From positions 248,001-312,000 of the forward strand of contig CAVRRZ010000004.1 in NCBI GenBank assembly GCA_963723745.1: DNA of 64,000 nt, written 5' to 3'. The DNA is from CAVRRZ01 sp963723745. Its GTDB lineage: Bacteria > Actinomycetota > Actinomycetes > Mycobacteriales > Geodermatophilaceae. A program made the translations under genes and the position numbers. The notes under the pieces are model-generated. The model saw only the letters and a program-made list of their open reading frames with translations, ran no database searches and was not told the DNA's origin. Shown one piece after another: positions 24,097 to 32,182 of this stretch; position 1 is the stretch's first letter, and every line of letters begins with the position of its first letter.

Positions 24097-24545
24097 GGAG
24101 GTGTTCCGCGACCGACGCGCCGGCCGGCAGCGATCGCACGGGTCAGCGCCATCCCGGCGGAGGCAGCGAGCAGAGCTGTGACGACCGTGCCGAGGAGGTA
24201 GCCGAGGGCGAGCCCGGGCCTGCCGTGCTGAGCGAGCTGCTGCACTTCGACCGTCGCGGTGGAGAACGTGGTGTAGCCGCCGAGGACGCCGACGCCGAGA
24301 AACGGCCGCACGAGCCGATGCGGCGCGGTCAGCTCGACGACCACCACCATCAGAACCCCGATCAAGAAGCAGCCGCTGGCGTTGACCAGCAACGTCGCGA
24401 CCGGGAGCTGCGCGGGTCCGTGCGGCAGCCACACGGACATGCCGTAGCGAGCCTCCGCGCCCACGACCCCGCCCAGGGCGACGGCACCGAGCACAGCCGG
24501 GCCGCCGACGGGGTCGAGCACATGTCGGCGAGGCGATGGGGTCAT
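24093..24545 (-). CDS. crcB: CrcB/Fluc fluoride channel subunit (first in the operon)
   Basis: A 150-residue membrane protein with the CrcB motifs GGVVGAEARYG, PVATLLVNASGCFLIG and GVLGGYTTFSTATVE and four hydrophobic helices. ATG at 24545 is preferred; an in-frame ATG at 24632 would add residues without membrane or family character. No fluoride riboswitch was recognised in the 100 bases upstream. The operon reads crcB-DUF190-crcB on the minus strand. Confidence 0.9.
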   Translation of the reverse strand: MTPSPRRHVLDPVGGPAVLGAVALGGVVGAEARYGMSVWLPHGPAQLPVATLLVNASGCFLIGVLMVVVVELTAPHRLVRPFLGVGVLGGYTTFSTATVEVQQLAQHGRPGLALGYLLGTVVTALLAASAGMALTRAIAAGRRVGRGTPP

Positions 24546-24977
24546 GTCCCCGTACCCGCCATCCGCCGGCGCAGGCGTGCCACCAGCTGGTGACCGGAGG
24601 ACATCGAGGTCACCCCCTCCCTCGCGGGACATACCGTGGATCACCGGTCACGTGCGCGTGCTCAGCCGACGGTGAGTGCACGGAGACCGCTCCGAGGACC
24701 CGTGCCTGGCAGCGGCTCCGACGCGACGGGGGGCGAAGGCAGGTGGGCCCACCCCCAGGGTGCGCGGCCATCCGCGACCTCCCTCCCGTCTGTCGGCGCC
24801 TGGCGCGCCGCACCCGACGATCGGTTGAGCGAGCACGATCGGCCTGCCTCGTCCCGACGTCAAGAGGGACGGCCACCCGCAGGCCACCGGCGGAGGGTCC
24901 GGCGGACCGGCCGGTGGGTGAAACCACACCCCTCGGCCGGGCCCGGCGCAAGTCCCCGCCGGGCCCGGCGTCCCCGC
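24546..24977 (-). terminator. Intergenic stretch with the fmdA terminator hairpin (24939-24966)
   Basis: No credible gene in these 430 bases. A perfect 10-bp stem (24939-24948 with 24957-24966) with an 8-base loop lies just past the acetamidase stop and is its likely terminator. The remainder should hold the crcB promoter, but none stands out. Confidence 0.55.
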
Positions 24978-26225
24978 CTACGAGGAGACGGCGCAGCTCC
25001 CCCGATCGGCAGCGACCGGCCCGGACGCGTTCGGCCGGACGTCGAAGTCGAAGATCGCCGTCGGGAGGTACAGGGAGCAGCACGCGTTCGGGATGTCGAC
25101 GACGCCGCTGACCCGGCCCTCGATCGGCGCCGAACCGAGCAGCAGGTAGGCCTGCGGTCCCGAGTAGCCGAACTTCTCCAGGTACGCGACCGCGTTCAGG
25201 CAGGCGTTGCGATAGGCCTGGGTGGCGTCGTTGTACAGGTTGGTGTCGGTGTCGTGGTCGACCCCGATGCCGATGAAACTGATGAACTCGCTGTAGCGCG
25301 GCTCGACGTTGCCGGGCATGAAGACCGGGTTGGTCGTGACCGCGTACTTCTCCATCCCGCCCTTGATGAGGTCGACGTGGAAGTCGATGAAGCCGCCCAT
25401 CTCGATGGCGCCGCAGAAGGTGATCTCGCCGTCGCCCTGGCTGAAGTGCAGGTCGCCGCCGGAAAGCAGCGCCCCCGCGACGTGCACGGGGTAGAAGACC
25501 CGCGAACCGCGGGTGAAGTTCTTGATGTCGTGGTTGCCGCCGTTCTCCCGAGGCGGCACCGTCCGCGCGCCGTCCCGCCCGACGGCCGCGAGCGCGTCCC
25601 CCGTCAGCGTGCCGGCGAGGACGCTGTCCTCGAGGGGCGGCAGGGCCAGCGGCGGAACCCGGTCCGGGTCGGTCGCGACCAGCGCCCGCTCCCGCGCGTT
25701 CCAGCGGGAGAGCAACTCAGGCGAGGGCGCCGTCCCGAACAGGCCCGGGTGCGTGATCCCGGTGTAGCGGACGCCGGGAACGTGGCGGGAGGTCGCGACC
25801 TGGCCGGAGAAGTCCCAGATGGCCTTGTACGCGTCGGGGAACTGGTCGGTGAGGAACCCACCGCCGTTCTGCTTGGAGAAGATGCCTGTGTAGCCCCAGC
25901 CTTGCCCGGGGGCGTCACCCACCTCCTGCGGCACCGGTCCGAGGTCGAGGATGTCGACGACGAGCAGGTCACCGGGCTCGGCTCCCTCGACTGCGATCGG
26001 GCCGCTGAGCATGTGTGCGCCCGACAGGTCGACGTCGCGGACGTCGTTGGCCGAGTCGTTGTTGCCGATCTGTCCGTCGGTCCACTCGCGGCACTCGACC
26101 CGGATGTCCGAGCCCGGGCGGACGGTCACGGCCGGTGGGATGTCCGGATGCCAGCGGTTGTGCCCCGGCACCTGCTGGTCCCGCATCGACCGGGCCTGGT
26201 CCACGGTGAAGACGACGTCAGGCAT
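24978..26225 (-). CDS. fmdA: Acetamidase/formamidase family protein (copy 1)
   Basis: A 415-residue enzyme of the FmdA/AmdA family, which hydrolyses formamide or short aliphatic amides to ammonia and acid as a homotrimer or larger oligomer. Family hallmarks are GHNRWHPDIPP (near residue 20), LSGPIAVEGAEPGDLLVVDI, GQGWGYTGIFSKQNGGGFLT, PPRENGGNHDIKN, LHFSQGDGEITFCGAIEMGG and the closing AIFDFDVRP. Full length. A zinc-ribbon FmdB gene lies 78 bases upstream on the same strand. It is paralogous to the FmdA at 29573-30826, with the same motif order throughout. Confidence 0.93.
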   Translation of the reverse strand: MPDVVFTVDQARSMRDQQVPGHNRWHPDIPPAVTVRPGSDIRVECREWTDGQIGNNDSANDVRDVDLSGAHMLSGPIAVEGAEPGDLLVVDILDLGPVPQEVGDAPGQGWGYTGIFSKQNGGGFLTDQFPDAYKAIWDFSGQVATSRHVPGVRYTGITHPGLFGTAPSPELLSRWNARERALVATDPDRVPPLALPPLEDSVLAGTLTGDALAAVGRDGARTVPPRENGGNHDIKNFTRGSRVFYPVHVAGALLSGGDLHFSQGDGEITFCGAIEMGGFIDFHVDLIKGGMEKYAVTTNPVFMPGNVEPRYSEFISFIGIGVDHDTDTNLYNDATQAYRNACLNAVAYLEKFGYSGPQAYLLLGSAPIEGRVSGVVDIPNACCSLYLPTAIFDFDVRPNASGPVAADRGSCAVSS

Positions 26226-26303
26226 AGCGTTTCTCCGTTCTCGAGGGGGGAGATCGAGCTCGGCCGGGGGGCCGGTCAGACGGGTGGCCGAGACAGCGCG
26301 GCC

Positions 26304-26585
26304 TCAGGGCCGGGGCAGCCGCCGGTGCAGCGGATGGGTCGTGACATTGCTCGGCCCGGACCGGGCCGGGAGGGAGCCGACGACCTGCGGCCGCTCGCGG
26401 CTGCCCTCCGAAGCGTCCAGTGCCCGCGTCAGTGCCGGTGCCACCCGCCGGGTGTGCGGCGCGGTGTACCGGCGGCGGGCGGGTTCGGTGCAGGTCGGAC
26501 AGCCCACGGTGGGGGTGATCTCGCGCATCGGGACGCGCACCGTGAAGGTGCCGCAGGTCGAGCAGGTGAAGTCGTAGGACGCCAT
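26304..26585 (-). CDS. fmdB: FmdB-family zinc ribbon protein (copy 1)
   Basis: A 93-residue protein. The N-terminal zinc ribbon has CSTCGTFTV and VGCPTC, two CxxC pairs (residues 8-11 and 29-32), then a basic proline-rich tail (PARRRYTAPHTRRVAP). FmdB was first described as a putative regulator beside the formamidase gene; its exact role is unsettled. It precedes fmdA copy 1. A good promoter (26639-26611) sits in the 61-base gap after the amide-binding gene, so fmdB-fmdA can be transcribed independently of it. Confidence 0.87.
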   Translation of the reverse strand: MASYDFTCSTCGTFTVRVPMREITPTVGCPTCTEPARRRYTAPHTRRVAPALTRALDASEGSRERPQVVGSLPARSGPSNVTTHPLHRRLPRP

Positions 26586-26610
26586 GAGTCCCTCCCGTTT
26601 CTTCCGTCGT

Positions 26611-26639
26611 AAAGTATTCCGTTCGGAAGGAATGGGCAA
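26611..26639 (-). promoter_or_regulatory. Promoter and putative operator of fmdB-fmdA copy 1
   Basis: On the minus strand TTGCCC (26639-26634) is separated by 17 bases from TACTTT (26616-26611). The palindrome TTCCG-TT-CGGAA (26617-26628) lies between the two boxes, where a repressor would block polymerase. GGAATACTT on the minus strand here resembles GGAATATTT in the marR upstream region. Confidence 0.6.
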
Positions 26640-26646
26640 CCCGAGG

Positions 26647-27777
26647 TCAGAGCTGGGCGAGGACCTCGAAGTCGAGCCCCTCGGCCCGGGCGACGTAGAT
26701 CCGCTGCTGCAGATGACGATCGTGCAGGTGCACCGGGCCTCGCGGGCCGTCGTAGCCGGTCGCCTCGGCGGCGGCGCAGATCGCGGCCACGTCGCTGCTG
26801 CGCGCCCGCCGGCAGAGCTCGGCCAGCAGCCGCACCCCCTCGTAGCAGGACTCCCCCATGCTGTTGGCCACCGGGCCCGACGGTCCGAACCGCCGGGTGT
26901 ACTCGAGCAGGAACTGCCTGCTGCTGTCCGTGGGCAGCGCCTCGAAGTAGCCGGCGGCGGCATAGAGCCCCGCGGTGCCGGACGGCCCCGTGGCCAGCAG
27001 CATGTTCTCGTCCATCAGCGGGCTCAGCCGCACGATCCGCTCGTGCAGGCCGCGCGCGGCGAAGCCGCGGTTGAACTGCACCGCGTCCTGACCCACGAGC
27101 AGCATCAGGACGCCGTCCGGCCGCACCCGTTCGATGTCGCACAGGATGTGGTCGAAGTCCTCCGACCCGAGCCGCACGTAGGCCTCGGCACAGATCTGCC
27201 CACCCTGCATGGGCGCGTAGGCCCGCGCCGCCCGCGCGGAGACGTGCGGCCACACGTAGTCGTCACCGACGATGTACCACCGGCGCACCCCGCACTGCGC
27301 GTGCATCCACCGCATGGCGGGGTCGAGCTGCCGTGCCGGAGTCTCGCCGGCCAGGAACACCCCGGGCGTCCGCTCACCTCCCTCGTACAGGGCGGTGTAG
27401 ACGTAGGGCACCCGACCCACCGTCCGCGGCGCCACCTGCTGCCGGACGACCGAGATGTGCCAGCCGACGACCGCGTCGATCACCCCTGCCGAGACCAGGC
27501 TGTCCACCTCGTCGGCGACCCGACCGGGTGACTGGCCACCGTCGATGGGGACCAGCCGGAGCTCCCGGCCCAGGACTCCTCGCGTGGCATTGATCTCGTC
27601 GACGGCCATGCGCGCGGAGGCCTCGCACGACGGGCCGAACATCCCCGCCGGGCCCTGCAGCGGGATGACCAACCCGATCGGCAGCGTGTCGGCCCACCAC
27701 GGATCGCCGCTCTCGGGGTGGAAGGCCGGCTCGGTCGCGCCCGGCTCGGCAGGTGGAACGACGGGCGGTGGGCGCAC
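26647..27777 (-). CDS. AmiC/UrtA-like amide- or urea-binding protein without signal peptide
   Basis: A 376-residue type-1 periplasmic-binding fold (Peripla_BP_6): LPIGLVIPLQGPAGMFGPSC, MAVDEINATRGVLGRELRLV, VDAVVGWHIS-like segment and RRWYIVGDDYVWPHVSARAA. No signal peptide or lipobox precedes the domain, only a Pro-rich stretch, so it is likely cytoplasmic. That matches AmiC, the amide sensor that controls aliphatic amidase expression in Pseudomonas, more than UrtA. No AmiR antiterminator is present here; the divergent MarR may be the regulator it works with. GTG 27777 was chosen because GGGGAGG lies 4 bases upstream and a promoter (TTGACG-16-TAACGG) lies about 40 bases before. Confidence 0.8.
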   Translation of the reverse strand: MRPPPVVPPAEPGATEPAFHPESGDPWWADTLPIGLVIPLQGPAGMFGPSCEASARMAVDEINATRGVLGRELRLVPIDGGQSPGRVADEVDSLVSAGVIDAVVGWHISVVRQQVAPRTVGRVPYVYTALYEGGERTPGVFLAGETPARQLDPAMRWMHAQCGVRRWYIVGDDYVWPHVSARAARAYAPMQGGQICAEAYVRLGSEDFDHILCDIERVRPDGVLMLLVGQDAVQFNRGFAARGLHERIVRLSPLMDENMLLATGPSGTAGLYAAAGYFEALPTDSSRQFLLEYTRRFGPSGPVANSMGESCYEGVRLLAELCRRARSSDVAAICAAAEATGYDGPRGPVHLHDRHLQQRIYVARAEGLDFEVLAQL

Positions 27778-27818
27778 TGGACCTCCCCGTCGACTCCTGA
27801 CGGTCTCGGACCCGTTCA

Positions 27819-27873
27819 CCGTTACGTGCGGCGGTCGTGGCGTCAATCGGTTCACGGTGGAATATTTGCTTCC
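27819..27873. promoter_or_regulatory. Divergent amiC-like / marR promoter region with GGAA-N7-TTCC palindrome
   Basis: Leftward promoter: TTGACG (27846-27841) and TAACGG (27824-27819) with a 16-base spacer. The palindrome GGAATATTTGCTTCC at 27859-27873 lies 25 bases before the marR start. Its half-site resembles that in the fmdB promoter at 26611-26639, so MarR may bind both. Confidence 0.5.
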
Positions 27874-27897
27874 GTCAGCGAACGAACGGGGAGGGTC

Positions 27898-28326
27898 ATG
27901 CCGGATGCCGCAACGGAGCAGTCCGCGCTGACGCTCATCAGCGAGACGGCCCGGCAGTGGAACGCCGCCCTCGCAGCCGACCTCCTGCACGAGGGGGCGA
28001 CGCCCGACCAGTGGCGAGTGCTCGAACGCCTCGACGCTCGAGAGGGTCGCCCCATGAACGAGATCTCGCAGGAGACGCTGATCCCTCCGCCCACGCTCAC
28101 CAAGATCGTGGACCGGCTGGTGGATGCGAACCTGGTGCACCGCCGCAACGACCCTCTCGACCGGCGGCGCGTTCTGATCCTGCTCACCCCGCGCGGCCGG
28201 GCGACGAGGCAGCGGCTCGAGCACGTCGTGCAGCGACACCGCCGACGACTCGACGACCGGCTCGGCGCCGACGGCGTCACGCAGCTCGCCGATCTGCTCA
28301 AGCGCCTGGCCGCGACCGCCGACTGA
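27898..28326 (+). CDS. MarR-family transcriptional regulator
   Basis: A 142-residue winged-helix regulator: TPDQWRVLERLDAREGRPMN, EISQETLIPPPTLTKIVDRL (recognition helix) and the wing VHRRNDPLDRRRVLILLTPR. GGGGAGG precedes the ATG. It is divergent from the amide-binding protein and leads a run fmdB-amiS-fmdA on the plus strand, so it most likely controls amide use. The ligand is unknown. Confidence 0.9.
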   Translation: MPDAATEQSALTLISETARQWNAALAADLLHEGATPDQWRVLERLDAREGRPMNEISQETLIPPPTLTKIVDRLVDANLVHRRNDPLDRRRVLILLTPRGRATRQRLEHVVQRHRRRLDDRLGADGVTQLADLLKRLAATAD

Positions 28327-28481
28327 CGGATGGCCGCTCCGTCCGCGGCGGCTCGGAAGTCGTCGCCGCGGAAGCGCGTTCGCGATCCAGGGGCTTGACC
28401 GGTCCTCCGGGGTCGGGCCAAGGTTGGCGAGGTCCTGACCAGCGACCGGTGGTTGCGCCGGTCGATCCCCTTGGGGGCGGC

Positions 28482-28766
28482 ATGGCCGTCTACGACTACC
28501 GGTGCACCGTCCACGGCGTCACGGAAGCGTCCTTCCCTATCGGCTCGGCCGGCGGTGTGACGCCCTGCCCCACCTGCGGAGCACCCGCCGCGCGAGTCTT
28601 CACCGTCCCCCGGCTCTCGCTCTGGTCGTCCTCCCGCCGGCAGCTCATCGACCGCACCGAGCGCACGCGCGACGAACCGGAAGTGGTCTCGGCTCCCCCG
28701 CCTCGCGCGGGGCGCGGGCGGCCGAGGCCGCAGAACCCGGCGCTGTCCCGGCTACCCCGCCCGTAG
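28482..28766 (+). CDS. fmdB: FmdB-family zinc ribbon protein (copy 2)
   Basis: A 94-residue protein related to copy 1. It begins MAVYDYRCTVHG and has CPTCG near residue 30; the first metal pair is Cys-x-x-His instead of CxxC, so zinc ligation would be C-H-C-C. A Pro/Arg-rich tail follows and ends in SRLPRP, close to the RRLPRP end of copy 1. A possible promoter, TTGACC (28395-28400) and CAAGGT (28419-28424), lies upstream. It precedes amiS and fmdA copy 2. Confidence 0.82.
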   Translation: MAVYDYRCTVHGVTEASFPIGSAGGVTPCPTCGAPAARVFTVPRLSLWSSSRRQLIDRTERTRDEPEVVSAPPPRAGRGRPRPQNPALSRLPRP

Positions 28767-28867
28767 CCCGAACGCACCTCGTCCGCCGCTGCGGCCCCCC
28801 GACCGGCCGTCCGGCCGGCCCCGACATCGACTCCGGGTGATGCGTTCCCGGCGAAAGGATGAGTGAC

Positions 28868-29488
28868 ATGGCCAGTGTGGGTCTGCTCTACGTCGGAGCG
28901 ATCCTCGTGCTGAACGGCCTGATGCTGCTGGGCCGGGTCGAGGCGCGATCAGCGGCACCACTGAACTTGTTCGTCGGCGGCCTGCAGGTCATCACGCCGA
29001 CCTTCCTGATCTTCACCTCCGGTGGCGATGCCGACGTGATCCTCGGCGCATCGGGTATCTACCTCTTCGGCTTCACCTACCTGTACGTGGGGATCAACCT
29101 CCTCGCCGGGCTCGACGGCACCGGGCTGGGCTGGTTCTCCGCCTTCGTCGCCGGCTGCGCCGTCGTGTATGCCGGGCTCAACTTCGGCCGCTTCGACGAC
29201 CCGGCGTTCGGCGTCATCTGGCTGTACTGGGCCGTGCTGTGGGGACTGTTCTTCCTGGTCCTCGGGCTCAAGCGCGAGGAGCTGACCCGGATCACAGGAG
29301 TGGTCGCCGTGGTCGCGGGCGTGTTCTCGGGTGCCGTTCCCGCCTTCATGCTGCTCACGGGCGTCTGGGCGGACAACACCACGGTCATGGCCATCGCCCT
29401 GGCCGTCGTCTTCGCCCTCTCCCTGGCGATCTACCCGCGGCTACGCGAGCCGCAGGTGACGGGCTCCCCCACGCCGACCGCCCACTAG
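28868..29488 (+). CDS. AmiS/UreI-family amide or urea channel
   Basis: A 206-residue membrane protein with six hydrophobic helices: GLLYVGAILVLNGLMLLG, PLNLFVGGLQVITPTFLIF, GASGIYLFGFTYLYVGINLL, AFVAGCAVVYAGLNF, FGVIWLYWAVLWGLFFLVL and MAIALAVVFALSLAIY. The AmiS/UreI family forms hexameric channels for urea and short amides. Followed by fmdA copy 2, it would admit the amide substrate. The ATG at 28868 is chosen over 28859 because AAAGGATGAG is at proper distance. Confidence 0.92.
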   Translation: MASVGLLYVGAILVLNGLMLLGRVEARSAAPLNLFVGGLQVITPTFLIFTSGGDADVILGASGIYLFGFTYLYVGINLLAGLDGTGLGWFSAFVAGCAVVYAGLNFGRFDDPAFGVIWLYWAVLWGLFFLVLGLKREELTRITGVVAVVAGVFSGAVPAFMLLTGVWADNTTVMAIALAVVFALSLAIYPRLREPQVTGSPTPTAH

Positions 29489-29572
29489 CGGACCGGTCGC
29501 CGACAGCCGGAGGAGGTGAGCAGGGACCCGGGCACCACCGCTGACCAGCACCCACATCCCGAGAGGCAAGCC

Positions 29573-30826
29573 ATGCCCGAACTTGTGTTCCCCCTGGACT
29601 CCAGCAAACCCTTCACCCAGCAGAAATACCTCGGCCACAACCGGTGGCACCCCGACATCCCCGCCGAGGTGTCCGTCCGCCCGGGCGACTCTTTCCGGGT
29701 GCACTGCCGCGAGTGGTTCGACGGCGCGATCCACAACGACGACTCCGCCGACGACGTCCGAGACGCCCCGCTGTCGACGGTGCACGTGCTCAGCGGCCCC
29801 ATCGCGGTGGAGGGGGCCGAGCCCGGCGACCTGCTGATCGTCGACATCCTCGACGTCGGACCCATCCCGCAGGAGGACTCCGGACCGCTGGCCGGCCAGG
29901 GCTGGGGCTACACCGGCATCTTCGCCACCCAGAATGGCGGCGGCTTCCTCACCGAACAGTTCCCCGACGCCTACAAGGTCATCTGGGACTTCTCCGGGCA
30001 GACCGCGACCTCCCGGCACATCCCCGGTGTCTCCTTCACCGGCATCGTGCACCCCGGCCTGATGGGCACCGCGCCGTCCGCGGAGCTCTTGGCCCGCTGG
30101 AACCGCCGCGAGCAGGCACTGATCGACACCAATCCCACTCGCGTTCCCCCGCTCGCCCTGCCTCCGCTCCCCCAGGACGCGATCCTCGGCCGCCTGGAAG
30201 GCGCCGAGTTCGAGCGGGCCGCCGGCGAGGCGGCCCGCACCGCCCCACCCCGGGAGAACGGCGGCAACCAGGACATCAAGAACCTGACCAAGGGCAGCCG
30301 GGTCTTCTATCCGGTCTTCGTGCCCGGCGCCAAGCTCTCGATGGGAGACCTGCACTTCTCGCAAGGCGACGGCGAGATCACCTTCTGCGGCGCCATCGAG
30401 ATGGGCGGGTTCATGGACCTGCACGTCGACGTGATCAAGGGCGGCATGGAGACCTATGGGGTGAGCGAGAACGCCATCTTCATGCCCGGCAACGTCGACC
30501 CCCGCTACGACCGCTGGCTGGCCTTCTCCGGCACCTCCGTGACCCTGGACGACGAGCAGCGCTACCTGGACTCCCACCTGTCCTACCAGCGGGCCTGCCT
30601 GCACGCGATCGACTACCTCACCAAGTTCGGCTACACCCCCGAGCAGGCCTACATGATCCTGGGGGCAGCACCGATCGAGGGTCGGCTGTCCGGGGTGGTC
30701 GACATCCCGAACTCGTGCTCGACGGTCTACATCCCCACCGGGATCTTCGACTTCGACGTGGCACCGTCGGCGTCGGGGCCGACCCGGATCGACCCTGGCA
30801 CGGGCGTTCCGAAGTCCACCTTCTGA
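29573..30826 (+). CDS. fmdA: Acetamidase/formamidase family protein (copy 2)
   Basis: A 417-residue FmdA-type amidase with the same hallmarks as copy 1: GHNRWHPDIPAEV, LSGPIAVEGAEPGDLLIVDI, GQGWGYTGIFATQNGGGFLT, PPRENGGNQDIKN, LHFSQGDGEITFCGAIEMGG and a C-terminal IFDFDVAPS. It differs from copy 1 mainly in the middle linker (residues ~190-220) and the C-terminal third. GAGAGG precedes the ATG. It is linked to the AmiS channel, whereas copy 1 is linked to the amide-binding protein, so the two may serve different substrates or conditions. Confidence 0.93.
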   Translation: MPELVFPLDSSKPFTQQKYLGHNRWHPDIPAEVSVRPGDSFRVHCREWFDGAIHNDDSADDVRDAPLSTVHVLSGPIAVEGAEPGDLLIVDILDVGPIPQEDSGPLAGQGWGYTGIFATQNGGGFLTEQFPDAYKVIWDFSGQTATSRHIPGVSFTGIVHPGLMGTAPSAELLARWNRREQALIDTNPTRVPPLALPPLPQDAILGRLEGAEFERAAGEAARTAPPRENGGNQDIKNLTKGSRVFYPVFVPGAKLSMGDLHFSQGDGEITFCGAIEMGGFMDLHVDVIKGGMETYGVSENAIFMPGNVDPRYDRWLAFSGTSVTLDDEQRYLDSHLSYQRACLHAIDYLTKFGYTPEQAYMILGAAPIEGRLSGVVDIPNSCSTVYIPTGIFDFDVAPSASGPTRIDPGTGVPKSTF

Positions 30827-30841
30827 GGGCACGCCGTGGAC

Positions 30842-30868
30842 GGGTGGATCACCGGTGGTGATCCACCC
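30842..30868 (+). terminator. Terminator after fmdA copy 2
   Basis: A perfect 12-bp stem (30842-30853 with 30857-30868) around a GGT loop, 15 bases after the stop codon. The following 244 bases up to the cobC phosphatase show no supported gene. Confidence 0.75.
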
Positions 30869-31112
30869 GGTCCGGCAGGCGCAGCCTGGGTCACCCGCGC
30901 CCCCGCCCTCGCGCACCCGCAGCGAGGCGCTGTCCGCGGGCAGCTCCGTCGTGCGCCGGTGCGGGCGCGGAGGTCATTCCTCAGTGCCGAGGCCGACCTC
31001 CCTGGAGTTGTCGCAGGACCTGCTGCGGGAGGTACGAGCACGGGTCCCCTGACGCCGCGCCAGGCGCCCGCTCCACCCAGCCGCCGACCGCTTCCCTACG
31101 CTTCGTCCCACC

Positions 31113-31664
31113 ATGGCCCGCCCGCTCACGTTGCTGCTCGTCCGTCACGGCCAGAGCGAGTGGAACGCCGCCGGCCGGATGCAGGGCCAGACCGCGCACC
31201 CGTCGCTGACCGAGCTGGGCCACGCGCAGGCGGCCGCGGCCGCGCAGGAGCTCGCGGCCGCGCGGCCCGGTGCGCTGATCTCCAGCGACCTGCGCCGCGC
31301 CACGCAGACCGCCGAGCACTGCGCCCGGGCCACCGGGCTGCCCTTCCGCACCGCCCCGGAGCTGCGGGAACAGGGCTACGGGGAGCTCGAGGGCCGCCCC
31401 TCCCGGGAACTGTGGGACCTCGTCGACTGGACCGATCCGCACTGGGCGGCCCGGGGCGGCGAGAGCCTGGCGCAGCTGCACGCGCGCGTCGGTACCTACC
31501 TCGCGGAGCTGCGTGCGGATCCGCCGGCCGCCGTCGTGGCCCTGGTCACCCACGGCGACACCATCCGCGCCGCCCAGGCGGTCGCCGCCGGTCTCGGCGC
31601 CGGGGCGATGCCGGCGGTCACCCCGCCCAACGGCTCGGTGACCCGGCTGGAGCTGCACCCGTGA
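31113..31664 (+). CDS. cobC: Histidine phosphatase, probable alpha-ribazole phosphatase
   Basis: A 183-residue phosphoglycerate-mutase-like phosphatase: LLLVRHGQSEWN (catalytic RHG at residues 11-13), the ISSDLRRATQTAEH region, the acidic QGYGELEGR loop and the second catalytic His in VTHGDTIR. In this setting, overlapping cobU and cobS, it most likely removes the phosphate of alpha-ribazole-5'-phosphate (or of adenosylcobalamin-5'-phosphate) in nucleotide-loop assembly. The same fold serves many substrates, so the assignment rests on context. Confidence 0.82.
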   Translation: MARPLTLLLVRHGQSEWNAAGRMQGQTAHPSLTELGHAQAAAAAQELAAARPGALISSDLRRATQTAEHCARATGLPFRTAPELREQGYGELEGRPSRELWDLVDWTDPHWAARGGESLAQLHARVGTYLAELRADPPAAVVALVTHGDTIRAAQAVAAGLGAGAMPAVTPPNGSVTRLELHP

Positions 31665-32182
31665 GCCGGGTCCTGGTGCTGGGCGGCTCCCGGTCGGGGA
31701 AGTCCGCCCACGCCGAAGCGCTGCTGGCCGGCCGCGACGCGGTCACCTACCTGGCCACCTCGGCCGCCGCCGGCGACGACGCCGAGTGGACGGCGCGGGT
31801 GGCGGCCCACCGAGCCCGCCGGCCGGCGTCCTGGACGACGGTCGAGACCACCGAGCCCGCGGACCTGCTGCGCGACGGCGCCGTCCTGCTCGACAGCGTG
31901 ACCACCTGGGTGGCCGCCCTGATGGACCAGACCGGCGTCTGGGCCGACGAGCCCGGCGCCGGCGACCGGTTGTCCGCCCGGTGCGAGGCGCTGCTCGGTG
32001 CCTGGACGGCGACGCCGGCGCACGTCGTGGCGGTCAGCGACGAGGTGGGGCTGGGCGTCGTCCCGGAGACCCGCGCCGGGCGGCTGTTCCGCGACGTCCT
32101 GGGCACGGTCAACCAGCGGCTGGCCGCCACCGCCGACGAGGTGTGGTTCGTGGTCGCGGGCCTTCCGCAGCGGCTGCGGTGA
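31661..32182 (+). CDS. cobU: Adenosylcobinamide kinase / adenosylcobinamide-phosphate guanylyltransferase
   Basis: A 173-residue bifunctional enzyme, normal length. It has Walker A LGGSRSGKS at residues 7-15, then VTYLATSAAAGDDAEWTARV with the AAHRARRP helix carrying the guanylylated His, LLDSVTTWVAAL and VSDEVGLGVVPETRAGRLFRDVLG. It phosphorylates adenosylcobinamide and then attaches GMP. The GTG start overlaps the cobC stop. Confidence 0.94.
   Translation: MSRVLVLGGSRSGKSAHAEALLAGRDAVTYLATSAAAGDDAEWTARVAAHRARRPASWTTVETTEPADLLRDGAVLLDSVTTWVAALMDQTGVWADEPGAGDRLSARCEALLGAWTATPAHVVAVSDEVGLGVVPETRAGRLFRDVLGTVNQRLAATADEVWFVVAGLPQRLR

Noticed and set aside
24546..24660. Fluoride riboswitch upstream of crcB
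   Set aside because: Looked for the conserved crcB-motif segments on the minus strand; a GATGGC occurs but the rest does not fit.
30869..31112. Possible cobalamin riboswitch before the cobC phosphatase
   Set aside because: Neither the CCGGTG/GCCACTGTGA core nor a B12 box is present, in contrast to the two riboswitches found at cobN and the chelatase.
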